A stretch of 64,000 nt of DNA, taken from assembly GCA_900547035.1 (NCBI GenBank), contig URFM01000012.1, positions 3,629 through 67,628 of the forward strand, given 5' to 3'. The notes under the pieces are model-generated. The model saw only the letters and a program-made list of their open reading frames with translations. It did no database searches and was not told the DNA's origin. The position numbers were made by a program, and so were the translations under genes. Source of the DNA: an uncultured Clostridium sp. Its GTDB lineage: Bacteria; Bacillota; Clostridia; Lachnospirales; Lachnospiraceae. This document shows positions 16,493-25,158 of the stretch, piece after piece; the stretch's first letter is position 1, and each line of letters starts with the position of its first letter.

Positions 16493-17896
16493 TTACATGG
16501 GTCCATACTGAATTAACTGAGCAATTACTACCATAATACAGCCTACTACAGTCCACATGGCAAAGCATCTCCACATAAAGCGTACCCACCGGTCATAAGG
16601 GATATTCACAGCGCCCAGAATTCCCATCAGGGCTCCGGAAGTAGGCAGAATATAATTTACAAAACCGTCGCCAAAGTTAAATGCCAGCACTGCAGTCTGA
16701 CGGGTAACTCCAAGAAGATCCGCCAGCGGAATCATGATGGGCATAGTAACGGAAGCCTGGCCGGAACCTGAACTGATAAACAGGGAAACAATTATATTAG
16801 CAATCAACATTCCAGGTCCCTGCAAAATATAGGGGACATGGTCCAAAACACTTGCAAGGCTGTGTACAACTGTATCTACAATCGTTCCATCCGCCATGAT
16901 AGAGCCGATGCCTCTGGCCAGGCCAATGGTAATCGCCGCGCTCATCATGCCTTTACAGCCTTCTACGAATTCCTTGGAAATCCGGTTGGGGCTGAAGCCT
17001 GCCACCGCGCCGCTGATTACAGCCAGTACCAGAAATACCGCGGAGTACTCCGGCAGATCCCAGCCCAGAGCCACGCTTCCATAGATAATGACGATGAGAG
17101 AAACCACCAGGCAGCCGATCACCAGCCATTTTCTCAAATCCATGGTTCCGAAATCTTCCAGGCTCACCTTACCGGCCATTTCATTTTCCTTGTCCAGATC
17201 ATACATAGGGGACTTTTCCGGATGCTTTTTCACTTTGGTGGCATAGCGAATCAGGAAAATGTTGGTTACCACATAGAACACTCCGAAACAGACAAAGCGA
17301 TATCCAATTCCGGAAAAAGGAGGAAGCTCCGCGATCTGCTGGCTTACCAGCGTAGTGCTGGCGTTTAAGGTACCAGTAGAAAATCCGATGGCTCCGCCCA
17401 GGATAATAATGGCAGTTCCTGTCAGAGAATCCAGCCCCAAAGCAAGGGACAGCATTACCATCACCGGCGCAAAAGCAATAAACATATTAACCGCCTGAGT
17501 GGTGCAGATCAGGCCAAAGATCAGAGTCAAAATCGGGATAAAGATGGCTATCTTCCCAGAAAACTTCATGGCCACCTTAGCTACAATCGCCTGAAGGGCC
17601 CCTGACTTGGTCAGCATGTGGAAAGCGCCGCCGGAGAACAGGATGACCAGAAGCAGGTCGATGTTGTCCATAAATGCGTTTACTATATACATGGGGATTA
17701 AACCCGGATTTACCGGCGTCCTGGGTACGTAGGAGAACTGCTGCGGGTCGATCACCTCCACTCCTCTGGCGTCTTCAAAACGGACATACTCTCCGGCGGG
17801 GATAATCCAAGTCAAAATTACCGCTGCCACAATAATCGCAAGAATAATTACAAAGGTATGCGGCATTTCAAATTTTCTTTTTTCCTTCATATACAC
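16493..17896 (-). CDS. YfcC-family carrier (C4-dicarboxylate/amino-acid type permease)
   Basis: 467-residue polytopic membrane protein with about 11-12 hydrophobic segments. Family motifs: FVIILAIIVAAVILTWIIPA at the N-terminus, LILVILFSGGAF-like segment near residue 85, GGAIGFSTGTLNASTTLV (about 165), and ISSGSGQASVTMPIMIPLAD (about 370). A GTG start at 17896 has AAAGGA 6 nt upstream; the ATG at 17890 is also possible. First gene of an operon with the M20 amidohydrolase. The substrate is probably the amide that enzyme cleaves (inference). Confidence 0.88.
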   Translation of the reverse strand: MYMKEKRKFEMPHTFVIILAIIVAAVILTWIIPAGEYVRFEDARGVEVIDPQQFSYVPRTPVNPGLIPMYIVNAFMDNIDLLLVILFSGGAFHMLTKSGALQAIVAKVAMKFSGKIAIFIPILTLIFGLICTTQAVNMFIAFAPVMVMLSLALGLDSLTGTAIIILGGAIGFSTGTLNASTTLVSQQIAELPPFSGIGYRFVCFGVFYVVTNIFLIRYATKVKKHPEKSPMYDLDKENEMAGKVSLEDFGTMDLRKWLVIGCLVVSLIVIIYGSVALGWDLPEYSAVFLVLAVISGAVAGFSPNRISKEFVEGCKGMMSAAITIGLARGIGSIMADGTIVDTVVHSLASVLDHVPYILQGPGMLIANIIVSLFISSGSGQASVTMPIMIPLADLLGVTRQTAVLAFNFGDGFVNYILPTSGALMGILGAVNIPYDRWVRFMWRCFAMWTVVGCIMVVIAQLIQYGPM

Positions 17897-17980
17897 TTCA
17901 TTCCTTTCTTCTTTTGGTCTTAATTCCTTAAATCACCAGAAGGCAGGGCCCTTGTCTTCTTGACCATCGGCTATGAATCC

Positions 17981-18047
17981 AGTATAATCCCCTTAGATAC
18001 ATAAATCAAATTTAAAATTTCTAAACTTTTCATAGCCAAAAGCTATG
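17981..18047 (-). promoter_or_regulatory. promoter of the carrier-amidohydrolase operon with a LysR-type operator
   Basis: Minus-strand TTGATT (18009-18004), 17 nt, TATACT (17986-17981), start near 17974. The 17-bp interrupted dyad CATAGC-CAAAA-GCTATG (18031-18047) contains the T-N11-A core and is centred at about -65, the classic recognition site for LysR-type regulators. The lysR gene starts 52 nt further on. Confidence 0.75.
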
Positions 18048-18098
18048 TTTTATTCCTTTCATCAACCGCGGTTTTAATGAATCAAGGAGGAAGCAGAT

Positions 18099-19013
18099 AT
18101 GGATTTAAAGGAACAGGAATACGTGGTAGCTCTCGCGGAATACGGCAGCATCACCCGGGCAGCAGAAGCCCTTTTCATTTCCCAGCCCACATTGAGCATC
18201 TTTTTAAGCCGTCTGGAAAATCGTCTGGGGACACCCCTTTTTGACAAGATCGGCAGAAAGCTGGTTCCCACCGTAGCCGGGGAGCTCTATGTGCGGCGGG
18301 CCAAGGAGCTGCTCATGATCCAAAGCCAATTTCAGGGTGAGCTGTCCGATTTGATTTCCGGTTCTTACGGACGGCTGAGGCTGGGAATTCACAGCCGCAG
18401 AAGTTCTTATCTGCTGCCCAAGGTAATGGCCCAGTTTCGTATCCAATACCCCAACGTAGATTTATCCCTTTGCGAGACCGGGAGTGCTGATATGGAGCAG
18501 AAGCTTATGGAGGGCAGCCTGGACCTGATTCTGTCCAACCGTTTTCTACAGCCGGAAAAGCTGGCTTTCTTCCCTATTTACCAGGACACTTTGGTAGCCG
18601 CCCTCCCCTTCGGACATCCGGCCTGTGAAAAAACCGTCATGCTGCCGGGCCATACGCGGCGCTGGCTGGACCTCCGGGAACTGAGAGATGAATTTTTCAT
18701 TCTCCAATATCCCCACCAGACAACCCGCCTGTTTACCGACCAGGCCCTGCGCTACAGCGGCGTTGTGCCAAAGAAGCTTTTTTACATTCAGAATATGGAA
18801 ACGGCCGCCCAGATGGCGGCCGAAGGAGTGGGCGTAGCCTTCTCCATGGACAGCTACGCCAAGCATTTTACTTATGAAAAACCAGTTTATTTCTTTGAAG
18901 TAGGGGACCCGGATTTTTCCGTCCAGATTGCCCTGGCCCACCGAAAGGAGGCCCATATCCCGAAATATATGGAACTCTTCATCCGGCTGGTAAGGGAGAA
19001 CTTCAACCGATAA
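18099..19013 (+). CDS. LysR-family regulator, divergent from the YfcC-M20 operon
   Basis: 304 residues from ATG 18099 (AAGGAGG upstream). N-terminal winged HTH (YGSITRAAEALFISQPTLSI, residues about 15-34) and a periplasmic-binding-like effector domain (YGRLRLGIHSRRSSYLLPKV onward). Divergent from the carrier and amidohydrolase genes with a dyad between them. Inferred to activate that operon in response to its substrate. Confidence 0.92.
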   Translation: MDLKEQEYVVALAEYGSITRAAEALFISQPTLSIFLSRLENRLGTPLFDKIGRKLVPTVAGELYVRRAKELLMIQSQFQGELSDLISGSYGRLRLGIHSRRSSYLLPKVMAQFRIQYPNVDLSLCETGSADMEQKLMEGSLDLILSNRFLQPEKLAFFPIYQDTLVAALPFGHPACEKTVMLPGHTRRWLDLRELRDEFFILQYPHQTTRLFTDQALRYSGVVPKKLFYIQNMETAAQMAAEGVGVAFSMDSYAKHFTYEKPVYFFEVGDPDFSVQIALAHRKEAHIPKYMELFIRLVRENFNR

Positions 19014-19015
19014 AA

Positions 19016-20899
19016 TCACGCCGCGAAATTGCCCGTATACAGCTGATAGTATTTGCCCTTGGCGGCAATCAGCTCGTCGTGGGTTCCCCTCTCGATAATC
19101 CGTCCCTGCTCCATTACCATGATACAGTCGGAGTTTTTCACCGTCGAGAGCCGGTGGGCGATGACAAAGGTGGTCCGCCCCATCATCAGGGCGTCCATGC
19201 CCGCCTGTACCAGCTTCTCCGTCCGGGTGTCGATGGATGAGGTAGCCTCGTCCAGAATCAGGGCCGGCGGGTCGGCTACCGCAGCCCGGGCGATGGCCAA
19301 TAGCTGTCTCTGTCCCTGGCTTAAGTTGGCACCGTCGCCGGTGAGCATGGTGTTGTAGCCGTCAGGCAGACGGCGGATAAAGGCGTCGGCGTTGGCCAGC
19401 CTGGCGGCAGCCATGCACTCCTCGTCCGTGGCGTCCAGTTTTCCATACCGGATATTCTCCATCACCGTGCCGGTAAACAGGTGGGTGTCCTGGAGCACCA
19501 TACCCAGCGAGCGGCGCAGGTCTCCCTTTTTAATCTTGTTGATGTTGATGCCGTCATAGCGGATTTTTCCGTCGGCGATGTCGTAGAACCGGTTAATCAG
19601 GTTGGTGATGGTGGTCTTTCCTGCTCCGGTAGCGCCTACGAAGGCAATCTTCTGCCCCGGCTTCGCCCAAAGGCTGATGTTATGCAGCACAATCTTGTCC
19701 TTGGTATATCCGAAGTCCACATCGTCCAGGACCACGCCGCCCTCCAGCTTGGTGTAAGTCACCGTTCCGTCCTGATGGAGATGCTTCCAGGCCCACAGGT
19801 TGGTCTGGACAGAAGATTCGGACAGCTTCCCGTCCTTGTCCTCCACCGCGTTGACCAGCTCCACATAGCCGTCGTCCGTCTCCGGCTCCTGGTCCATCAA
19901 ATCGAAGACACGGGCTGCGCCGGCCGCGGCGTTGACCACAAAGTTAATCTGCTGGCTCACCTGGGTGATGGGGTTGGTAAAGCTTTTGTTTAACCCCACA
20001 AAGGTAATCACCGTGCCTACGGTTACCCCTGCCATTCCGTTGATGCCCAGGACCGCTCCAATCATGGCAACCAGGGCATAACTAATCCAGCCGATATTGG
20101 CGTTTACGGGCATCAGCAGGTTGGCGTAGCCGTTGGCCTTATCAGAGCTGTGTCGCAGGGCCTCGTTGACCTTGTGGAAGTCCTCCATGGCCGCCTGCTC
20201 GTGGCAGAATACCTTAACCACCTTCTGGCCGTCCATCATTTCCTCGATAAAACCGTCCACAGCGCCCAAATCCTGCTGCTGGCGGACGTAATATTTTCCT
20301 GACAGCTTGGATAAATTGGCGGTGACCGTCAGCATCACCACGGCAGTCAGAATGGAAATCACCGTCAGCGCCGGGTTGATAACCAGCATGGTCACCAGGG
20401 TCGCCGTCATGGTCAGCACTGAGTTGATAATCTGGGGAATACTCTGGCTCAACATCTGCCGCAGGGTATCCACATCATTGGTGTAAACCGACATGATATC
20501 GCCGTGGGCGTGGGTGTCAAAATACTGAATCGGCAGGGCCTCCATCTTGTGGAACAAATCGTCCCTCAGCCGCAGCATGGTCCCCTGGCTGATATTGACC
20601 ATAATCCGATTGTAGGAAAATGCGGCGATTACGCCGATTCCCATCACGCAGGCCAGCTGAATCAGGTCGGAGCGCAGGCTGCCGAAGTCGTCGGACCCCT
20701 GGGAAAGCATAGGCATAATATAGTTGTCTACCAGTTTCTGGGGGAAGCTGGCCCCGATAACCGTAGCCACAGCGTTGATTAAAATACAGGCCACCACAAT
20801 GATAAAAGGATATTTATAATAATGGAGCATATACCGAACCACCCGTTTAATGGACGCCGCAACGGCAGATACTCCGGTTCTGGCATGTTTGTCACTCAT
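19016..20899 (-). CDS. ABC exporter subunit B (canonical ATP site)
   Basis: 627-residue half-transporter: six-helix membrane domain (about residues 30-340) then a nucleotide-binding domain. Walker A GATGAGKTT, signature LSQGQRQ, Walker B ALILDEATSSID with the catalytic glutamate, and H-loop VIAHRLST. A 45-residue insertion precedes the NBD (about 345-390). It lies 21 nt after the partner gene, and the pair resembles heterodimeric multidrug exporters such as TM287/288 or BmrCD. AGGAGG precedes ATG 20899. Controlled with its partner by the MarR gene upstream (inference). Confidence 0.93.
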   Translation of the reverse strand: MSDKHARTGVSAVAASIKRVVRYMLHYYKYPFIIVVACILINAVATVIGASFPQKLVDNYIMPMLSQGSDDFGSLRSDLIQLACVMGIGVIAAFSYNRIMVNISQGTMLRLRDDLFHKMEALPIQYFDTHAHGDIMSVYTNDVDTLRQMLSQSIPQIINSVLTMTATLVTMLVINPALTVISILTAVVMLTVTANLSKLSGKYYVRQQQDLGAVDGFIEEMMDGQKVVKVFCHEQAAMEDFHKVNEALRHSSDKANGYANLLMPVNANIGWISYALVAMIGAVLGINGMAGVTVGTVITFVGLNKSFTNPITQVSQQINFVVNAAAGAARVFDLMDQEPETDDGYVELVNAVEDKDGKLSESSVQTNLWAWKHLHQDGTVTYTKLEGGVVLDDVDFGYTKDKIVLHNISLWAKPGQKIAFVGATGAGKTTITNLINRFYDIADGKIRYDGININKIKKGDLRRSLGMVLQDTHLFTGTVMENIRYGKLDATDEECMAAARLANADAFIRRLPDGYNTMLTGDGANLSQGQRQLLAIARAAVADPPALILDEATSSIDTRTEKLVQAGMDALMMGRTTFVIAHRLSTVKNSDCIMVMEQGRIIERGTHDELIAAKGKYYQLYTGNFAA

Positions 20900-20920
20900 A
20901 GCTTTTTCCTCCTTTCTCTT

Positions 20921-22660
20921 TTAAGCCGGCTGGTCAAAGTCGCCGCTGCCTTCCAGCTGTGAATTGTAAATCTCCTGGTAGATGGCATTGTTCTTCAGCA
21001 GGTTCTCATGAGTGTCAAAGGCATTAATCCGCCCGTCCTCCAGCACCAGAATCCGGTCCGCGGACTCCACGCTGGAAATACGCTGAGCGATGATCATCTT
21101 GGTAGTTCCCGGAATCTCCTTCGCCAGCGCCGCCCGGATTTTCGCGTCCGTAGCCGTGTCCACCGCGCTGGTGGAATCGTCCAAAATCAATATTTTCGGT
21201 TTTTTCAGCAGGGCCCTGGCAATGCACAGACGCTGCTTCTGTCCGCCGGACACATTGGAGCCGCCCCGGGTGATGACCGTATGGTATCCGTCGGGCATGC
21301 GGTCGATGAACTCGTCGGCGCAGGCCGCCTCACAGGCCCTTTTACATTCTTCCTCCGTGGCGTCGGGATTGCCCCAGCGCAGGTTATCCAGGATGGTGCC
21401 GGAGAACAGGGTATTTTTCTGCAGGACCACGGAAACCTGATTTCGCAGAACCTCCGTGTCGTAATTTCGCACGTCCACTCCGCCTACGCAGACGGACCCC
21501 TCGTCCACATCGTAGAGCCGGCAGATTAAATTCACCAGGCTGCTCTTTCCGCAGCCGGTCCCGCCGATAACGCCGATGGTCTCGCCGCTCTTAATGTGCA
21601 GGTCAATATCCGACAGAGCATTCTTCCCGCTTCCGTGCTTGTAGGAAAAATTCACATGGTTGAAGTCGATCCTGCCGTCCGCTACTTCCGTTACCGGCTG
21701 CTCCGGGTCCTTCAAATCCGGCGTTTCATCCAGTACTTCGCTGATTCGCCTTACGCTGGCTAAAGACATGCTGATCATAACGATGACCATGGACAGCATC
21801 ATCAGACTCATCAGAAGGGACATGATGTAGCTGAACAGACTGGTCAAATCGCCGGTACTCATATCCCCCGCCACGATAAATTTGGCGCCGAACCAGGATA
21901 CCGAGATAATGCAGAAATAGACCGCCACCATCATGGCCGGGTTGTTGAAGGCCAGAAGTCCCTCGGCCCGAACGGAAAGGTCGTAGAGCATCCTGGAGGC
22001 TTTGGAAAACTTTTTGTTCTCATAGTCTTCCCGGACAAATGCCTTTACCACCCGGATAGCCGTTACATTCTCCTGAACGCTGGCGTTTAAATCATCGTAC
22101 TGTTTAAATACCTGCCGGAAGATTTTTAAGGTCACCGTCATGATAACGCCCAGCACCAGGATTAAAAACACCACCGCAATCAAAAACATGCTGCTGAGCC
22201 TGGGGCTGATAATCAGGCACATGGCAAAGCTGAACACCAGGTTTAAGGGAGCCCGGACCGCCACGCGGATCAGCATCATAAAAGCATTCTGCACATTGGT
22301 GATATCCGTGGTCATACGGGTCACCAGGCCCGGTACGCTGAATTTGTCAATATTGGAAAATGAAAAGGTCTGGATATTTCCATAGATGGCCTCCCGCAGA
22401 TTGGCTCCCAGCCCGGCGGATGCGCTGGCCGCGTTCCTGCCGGCCATTGCGCCGAAGCACAGGCTCAAGAACGCCATGACCACCATCAGGGCTCCGTAGC
22501 GGTACACTATGGAGAGATTGCTGACCTCCAGCCCCTGGTCAATGATAATGGCTGTCACGAAGGGCATCAAAATCTCCATTATCACCTCGAGGGCAGTGAA
22601 GCCAATGCATCGAAAGGCATTGCTTTTATATTGCTTTAACTGCCGTATTACGTTCTTCAC
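20921..22660 (-). CDS. ABC exporter subunit A (degenerate ATP site)
   Basis: 579 residues. A GTG at 22660 has AGGAGG 10 nt upstream; a TTG at 22666 is only 4 nt away. Membrane domain about residues 15-310, NBD after. Walker A GGTGCGKSS, signature VSGGQKQR, Walker B ILILDDSTSAVD. Aspartate replaces the catalytic glutamate, and the H-loop histidine is replaced in IIAQRIS. These substitutions mark the non-hydrolysing half of a heterodimeric exporter. Its start lies inside the 3' end of the marR gene (about 35 nt), which suggests translational coupling. Confidence 0.93.
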   Translation of the reverse strand: MKNVIRQLKQYKSNAFRCIGFTALEVIMEILMPFVTAIIIDQGLEVSNLSIVYRYGALMVVMAFLSLCFGAMAGRNAASASAGLGANLREAIYGNIQTFSFSNIDKFSVPGLVTRMTTDITNVQNAFMMLIRVAVRAPLNLVFSFAMCLIISPRLSSMFLIAVVFLILVLGVIMTVTLKIFRQVFKQYDDLNASVQENVTAIRVVKAFVREDYENKKFSKASRMLYDLSVRAEGLLAFNNPAMMVAVYFCIISVSWFGAKFIVAGDMSTGDLTSLFSYIMSLLMSLMMLSMVIVMISMSLASVRRISEVLDETPDLKDPEQPVTEVADGRIDFNHVNFSYKHGSGKNALSDIDLHIKSGETIGVIGGTGCGKSSLVNLICRLYDVDEGSVCVGGVDVRNYDTEVLRNQVSVVLQKNTLFSGTILDNLRWGNPDATEEECKRACEAACADEFIDRMPDGYHTVITRGGSNVSGGQKQRLCIARALLKKPKILILDDSTSAVDTATDAKIRAALAKEIPGTTKMIIAQRISSVESADRILVLEDGRINAFDTHENLLKNNAIYQEIYNSQLEGSGDFDQPA

Positions 22661-23138
22661 TTTCAAACAACCTCCTGTCTTTCTTTGTTTCTTCTGATTC
22701 CGTCTGCATAAGCTGTCTCAAAAGCTTTTGTCCCAGGTTCCACAGCTGCTGCTGTTCCCGGCTGCTTAAGGATTTGTCAAATTCCGCCTCCATCCTGCTG
22801 GTCCTGCGGAAGAATTCCTCCTGTTCCGCCAGCAGCTTCTCCGTGGGACAAACCTGCTTTTTCCTTACGTCCCCCGGAGTTTTCCCAAAGCAGAGGTAGC
22901 CGCTCTTTCTCAGCCGCTTGATCAATGCGGAAAGGGTGGATTTGGACAAGCCGATCTCCGGCGACAATTCCGTCAGATAGGTACCCTGGGGGTGATGCCT
23001 TAAAAGATAAACCAGAAAATAAACCTGGGTTCCGCTGACTTCCTCATCCCCTAAACGAACCTCCAGCTGAGCAGACAGATTCCAGCTGATTTTTTTAAAC
23101 ATCATAAATAAATTCTCTGTCTGAAACCTTTCCGTCAT
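22626..23138 (-). CDS. MarR-family regulator of the ABC exporter
   Basis: 170 residues with the MarR winged HTH (TYLTELSPEIGLSKSTLSAL, then IKRLRKSGYL; about residues 54-85). A cysteine-bearing wing (YLCFGKTPGDVRKKQVCPTE) could be redox-sensitive. AGGAGGTG precedes ATG 23138. It overlaps the first exporter gene, so regulator and pump form one transcript. An inverted repeat 130 nt upstream is a candidate operator. Confidence 0.88.
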   Translation of the reverse strand: MTERFQTENLFMMFKKISWNLSAQLEVRLGDEEVSGTQVYFLVYLLRHHPQGTYLTELSPEIGLSKSTLSALIKRLRKSGYLCFGKTPGDVRKKQVCPTEKLLAEQEEFFRRTSRMEAEFDKSLSSREQQQLWNLGQKLLRQLMQTESEETKKDRRLFESEERNTAVKAI

Positions 23139-23270
23139 GCTGCCTCAACACCTCCTGTTCCTTTTGTATGTAATGATAAAGGTTTTGTTCCGAACTGTTC
23201 GTGTCCGTACATCTTTTTTACAGATAGAGTTTAGCGCAGATGCAGGCAAATGTGAAATTGAAGATTTGTA

Positions 23271-23297
23271 TTGACAATAAAAATCTTTTATTGTTAA
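23271..23297. promoter_or_regulatory. 12-bp inverted repeat between marR and lysR, candidate operator
   Basis: TTGACAATAAAA (23271-23282) and TTTTATTGTTAA (23286-23297) are reverse complements at 11 of 12 positions with a 3-nt centre. The left arm also reads as a plus-strand -35 (TTGACA), 17 nt before TTAAAT (23294-23299), a possible lysR promoter. A regulator bound here could affect both directions. Confidence 0.55.
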
Positions 23298-23385
23298 ATG
23301 GAAAGGATTAATGAAGTGAAGAAGAATCCGCGACAATCAATAGACATCTTTTATCCAATAACACCGCATACCAGGAGGAATCGCG

Positions 23386-24255
23386 ATGAATACCACCCAG
23401 CTGGAATGTTTCGTTACCGTGGCGGAATGTCTGAATTTTTCAAAGGCGGCAGTCAGTCTGAAGATGACCCAGCCGGCAGTCAGCCACCAAATCCGCTCTC
23501 TGGAGGAGGAACTGGAGGTCAAACTGTTCCGCCGCACCAGCAAGAACGTTTCCCTGACCCAGGAGGGCCTTCTCTTTCTGGCTGACGCCCATTTGATTTT
23601 AAAAACCGCCCTGACCGCCAGAAAACGGCTGGAGGACCATACCCACTTTATTCCCTTTGAACTTGGCTGCCACAACCATCTGGAGATGAACCTGCTGCCT
23701 CCGGTACTGAAGATCCTTTCTCAGGATTTTCCACTGCTTCGGCCGGCCATCCATCTGGTTCCCTTTCCCGCCCTTCTGGATATGGTAGAAAACGGCCAGC
23801 TCCATGCGGCTTTAGGTATAAAAGAGGAGCAGAAAAAGTCTCCTCTGTCATTTAAGGATCTTTTTTCTGCTCCAATTTGTTGTATCTGCTCCCCGGATCA
23901 TCCTCTGGCGGGGCATGAAACTTTAACCAAGCGGCAGCTGTCCGGCACCTTAATCGCCTGCTCCCCCCGCCATATTCCCGATTCTGTCTTTGCTGTACAG
24001 AACAGTCTTCTAATGAACCTGTCCCCTGAGCAGCGTTTCCTGACAGAAAGCCTGGAAAGCGCCCTGACCCTGGCAAAGGCAGGCCTGGGCTATACCCTGT
24101 ATCCCCAGATTCCCGGTATCCATGAGCCGGGGCTGTGCGCCATCCCCGTCACTACCCTGCCGGCAGTCTCCTTTGGGGTGTACTGCGCCGCCTCTTTGGA
24201 CCATCCTGTCCTAAAAACTTTTCTCCGGCTCATGGGGCAAACCTTTTCTTCCTAG
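23386..24255 (+). CDS. LysR-family transcriptional regulator
   Basis: 289 residues; AGGAGGAAT precedes ATG 23386. The HTH MNTTQLECFVTVAECLNFSK / AAVSLKMTQPAVSHQIRSLE is followed by an effector domain (FELGCHNHLEMNLLPPVLKI). Its 3' end overlaps the convergent CPBP gene by 45 bp. The target is unknown; the divergent marR-ABC operon is one candidate. Confidence 0.9.
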   Translation: MNTTQLECFVTVAECLNFSKAAVSLKMTQPAVSHQIRSLEEELEVKLFRRTSKNVSLTQEGLLFLADAHLILKTALTARKRLEDHTHFIPFELGCHNHLEMNLLPPVLKILSQDFPLLRPAIHLVPFPALLDMVENGQLHAALGIKEEQKKSPLSFKDLFSAPICCICSPDHPLAGHETLTKRQLSGTLIACSPRHIPDSVFAVQNSLLMNLSPEQRFLTESLESALTLAKAGLGYTLYPQIPGIHEPGLCAIPVTTLPAVSFGVYCAASLDHPVLKTFLRLMGQTFSS

Positions 24256-25158
24256 CACTGCCGCCCCCAGCGCCGCAGCCAGCACCACTGTCGTCAAAAT
24301 ACTTCCTTCCGCCCCAAATCCCCCGCCGGAAATCAGGGCGCTGCCGGTATTTTCCATAATAAACAGCGATTTCGTCTCCATGCCACTAACCGTAAAGCCC
24401 ACGATGCATCCCTGAACAAAGTTCCAGGCAATATGAAACCCGATGGCCATCCACAGCCTTCCCGTTTTAAGGGCCAACAGCGCCAGCAGGATTCCAACAA
24501 GTGAAATGTTCACAAACCCCATCATGCTGAAGCTGGAGTTAGCGCTGTGGGCCAGACCAAAAATCAGGCCTGTAAAGCAGCAAATTAAAGTCGGATTCTC
24601 CGTCTGGGCCATGGAAGCTATGGCGTAGCCCCGAAAGGCAGTTTCCTCCCCCAGGCCCACCAGCATAAACAGCACCAGATACCCTAAAAGCCAGAGGCTT
24701 AGGTTTTCCTGTCCGGAAACCTCTATCCTGGCTCCGCCGAAAACGATAATGAGGAGAGCGGCTGCCAAAAGCAGTCCGGTCCCCAAAGCAAGCCCCAGTC
24801 CCAGCTCCTTCGCTCCCAGGGCCAAACCGCCCCGAAAGCCCAGCTGCCCGGGCTTTTTCTTTAACAGAAGCCGCCCAAACAGCAGGCACAGCCCCGTCAG
24901 AAGAAGATTCTGTATACTCAGCGCGCAGATGGTCCACACTTCCTCTGCCGTTTCCCGGTATTCCTCCGCCAGGATGCCCGCTGCATCCACAATCCCCCTC
25001 TCCCTCAGAGCGGGCAGTGACACGGCCAGTCCAAATCCGCTGACAAACAACAGCAGAACCGGCAGCAGCAGCTCCAAAATCAATACCAGGGTAAGAAACT
25101 TATAGCCCCACCTGACTCTTCCTTCCTGGTCCCAAAAAAACATTCGGATTGTATTCAT
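24211..25158 (-). CDS. CPBP-family intramembrane protease (CAAX-like)
   Basis: 315-residue membrane protein with about eight hydrophobic segments. The abortive-infection/CPBP motifs are present: GLGEETAFRGYAIASM (EExxxR, glutamates near residue 168) and LIFGLAHSANSSFSMMGF (histidine motif). These proteases act inside membranes; in Firmicutes they process or give immunity to peptides. Its ATG overlaps the stop of the MoxR gene (ATGA), so it ends a coupled operon. Confidence 0.87.
   Translation of the reverse strand: MNTIRMFFWDQEGRVRWGYKFLTLVLILELLLPVLLLFVSGFGLAVSLPALRERGIVDAAGILAEEYRETAEEVWTICALSIQNLLLTGLCLLFGRLLLKKKPGQLGFRGGLALGAKELGLGLALGTGLLLAAALLIIVFGGARIEVSGQENLSLWLLGYLVLFMLVGLGEETAFRGYAIASMAQTENPTLICCFTGLIFGLAHSANSSFSMMGFVNISLVGILLALLALKTGRLWMAIGFHIAWNFVQGCIVGFTVSGMETKSLFIMENTGSALISGGGFGAEGSILTTVVLAAALGAAVLGRKGLPHEPEKSF

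Noticed and set aside
23145..23336. 63-codon minus-strand frame upstream of marR
   Set aside because: It covers the regulatory region and inverted repeat; no ribosome site or protein-like composition.
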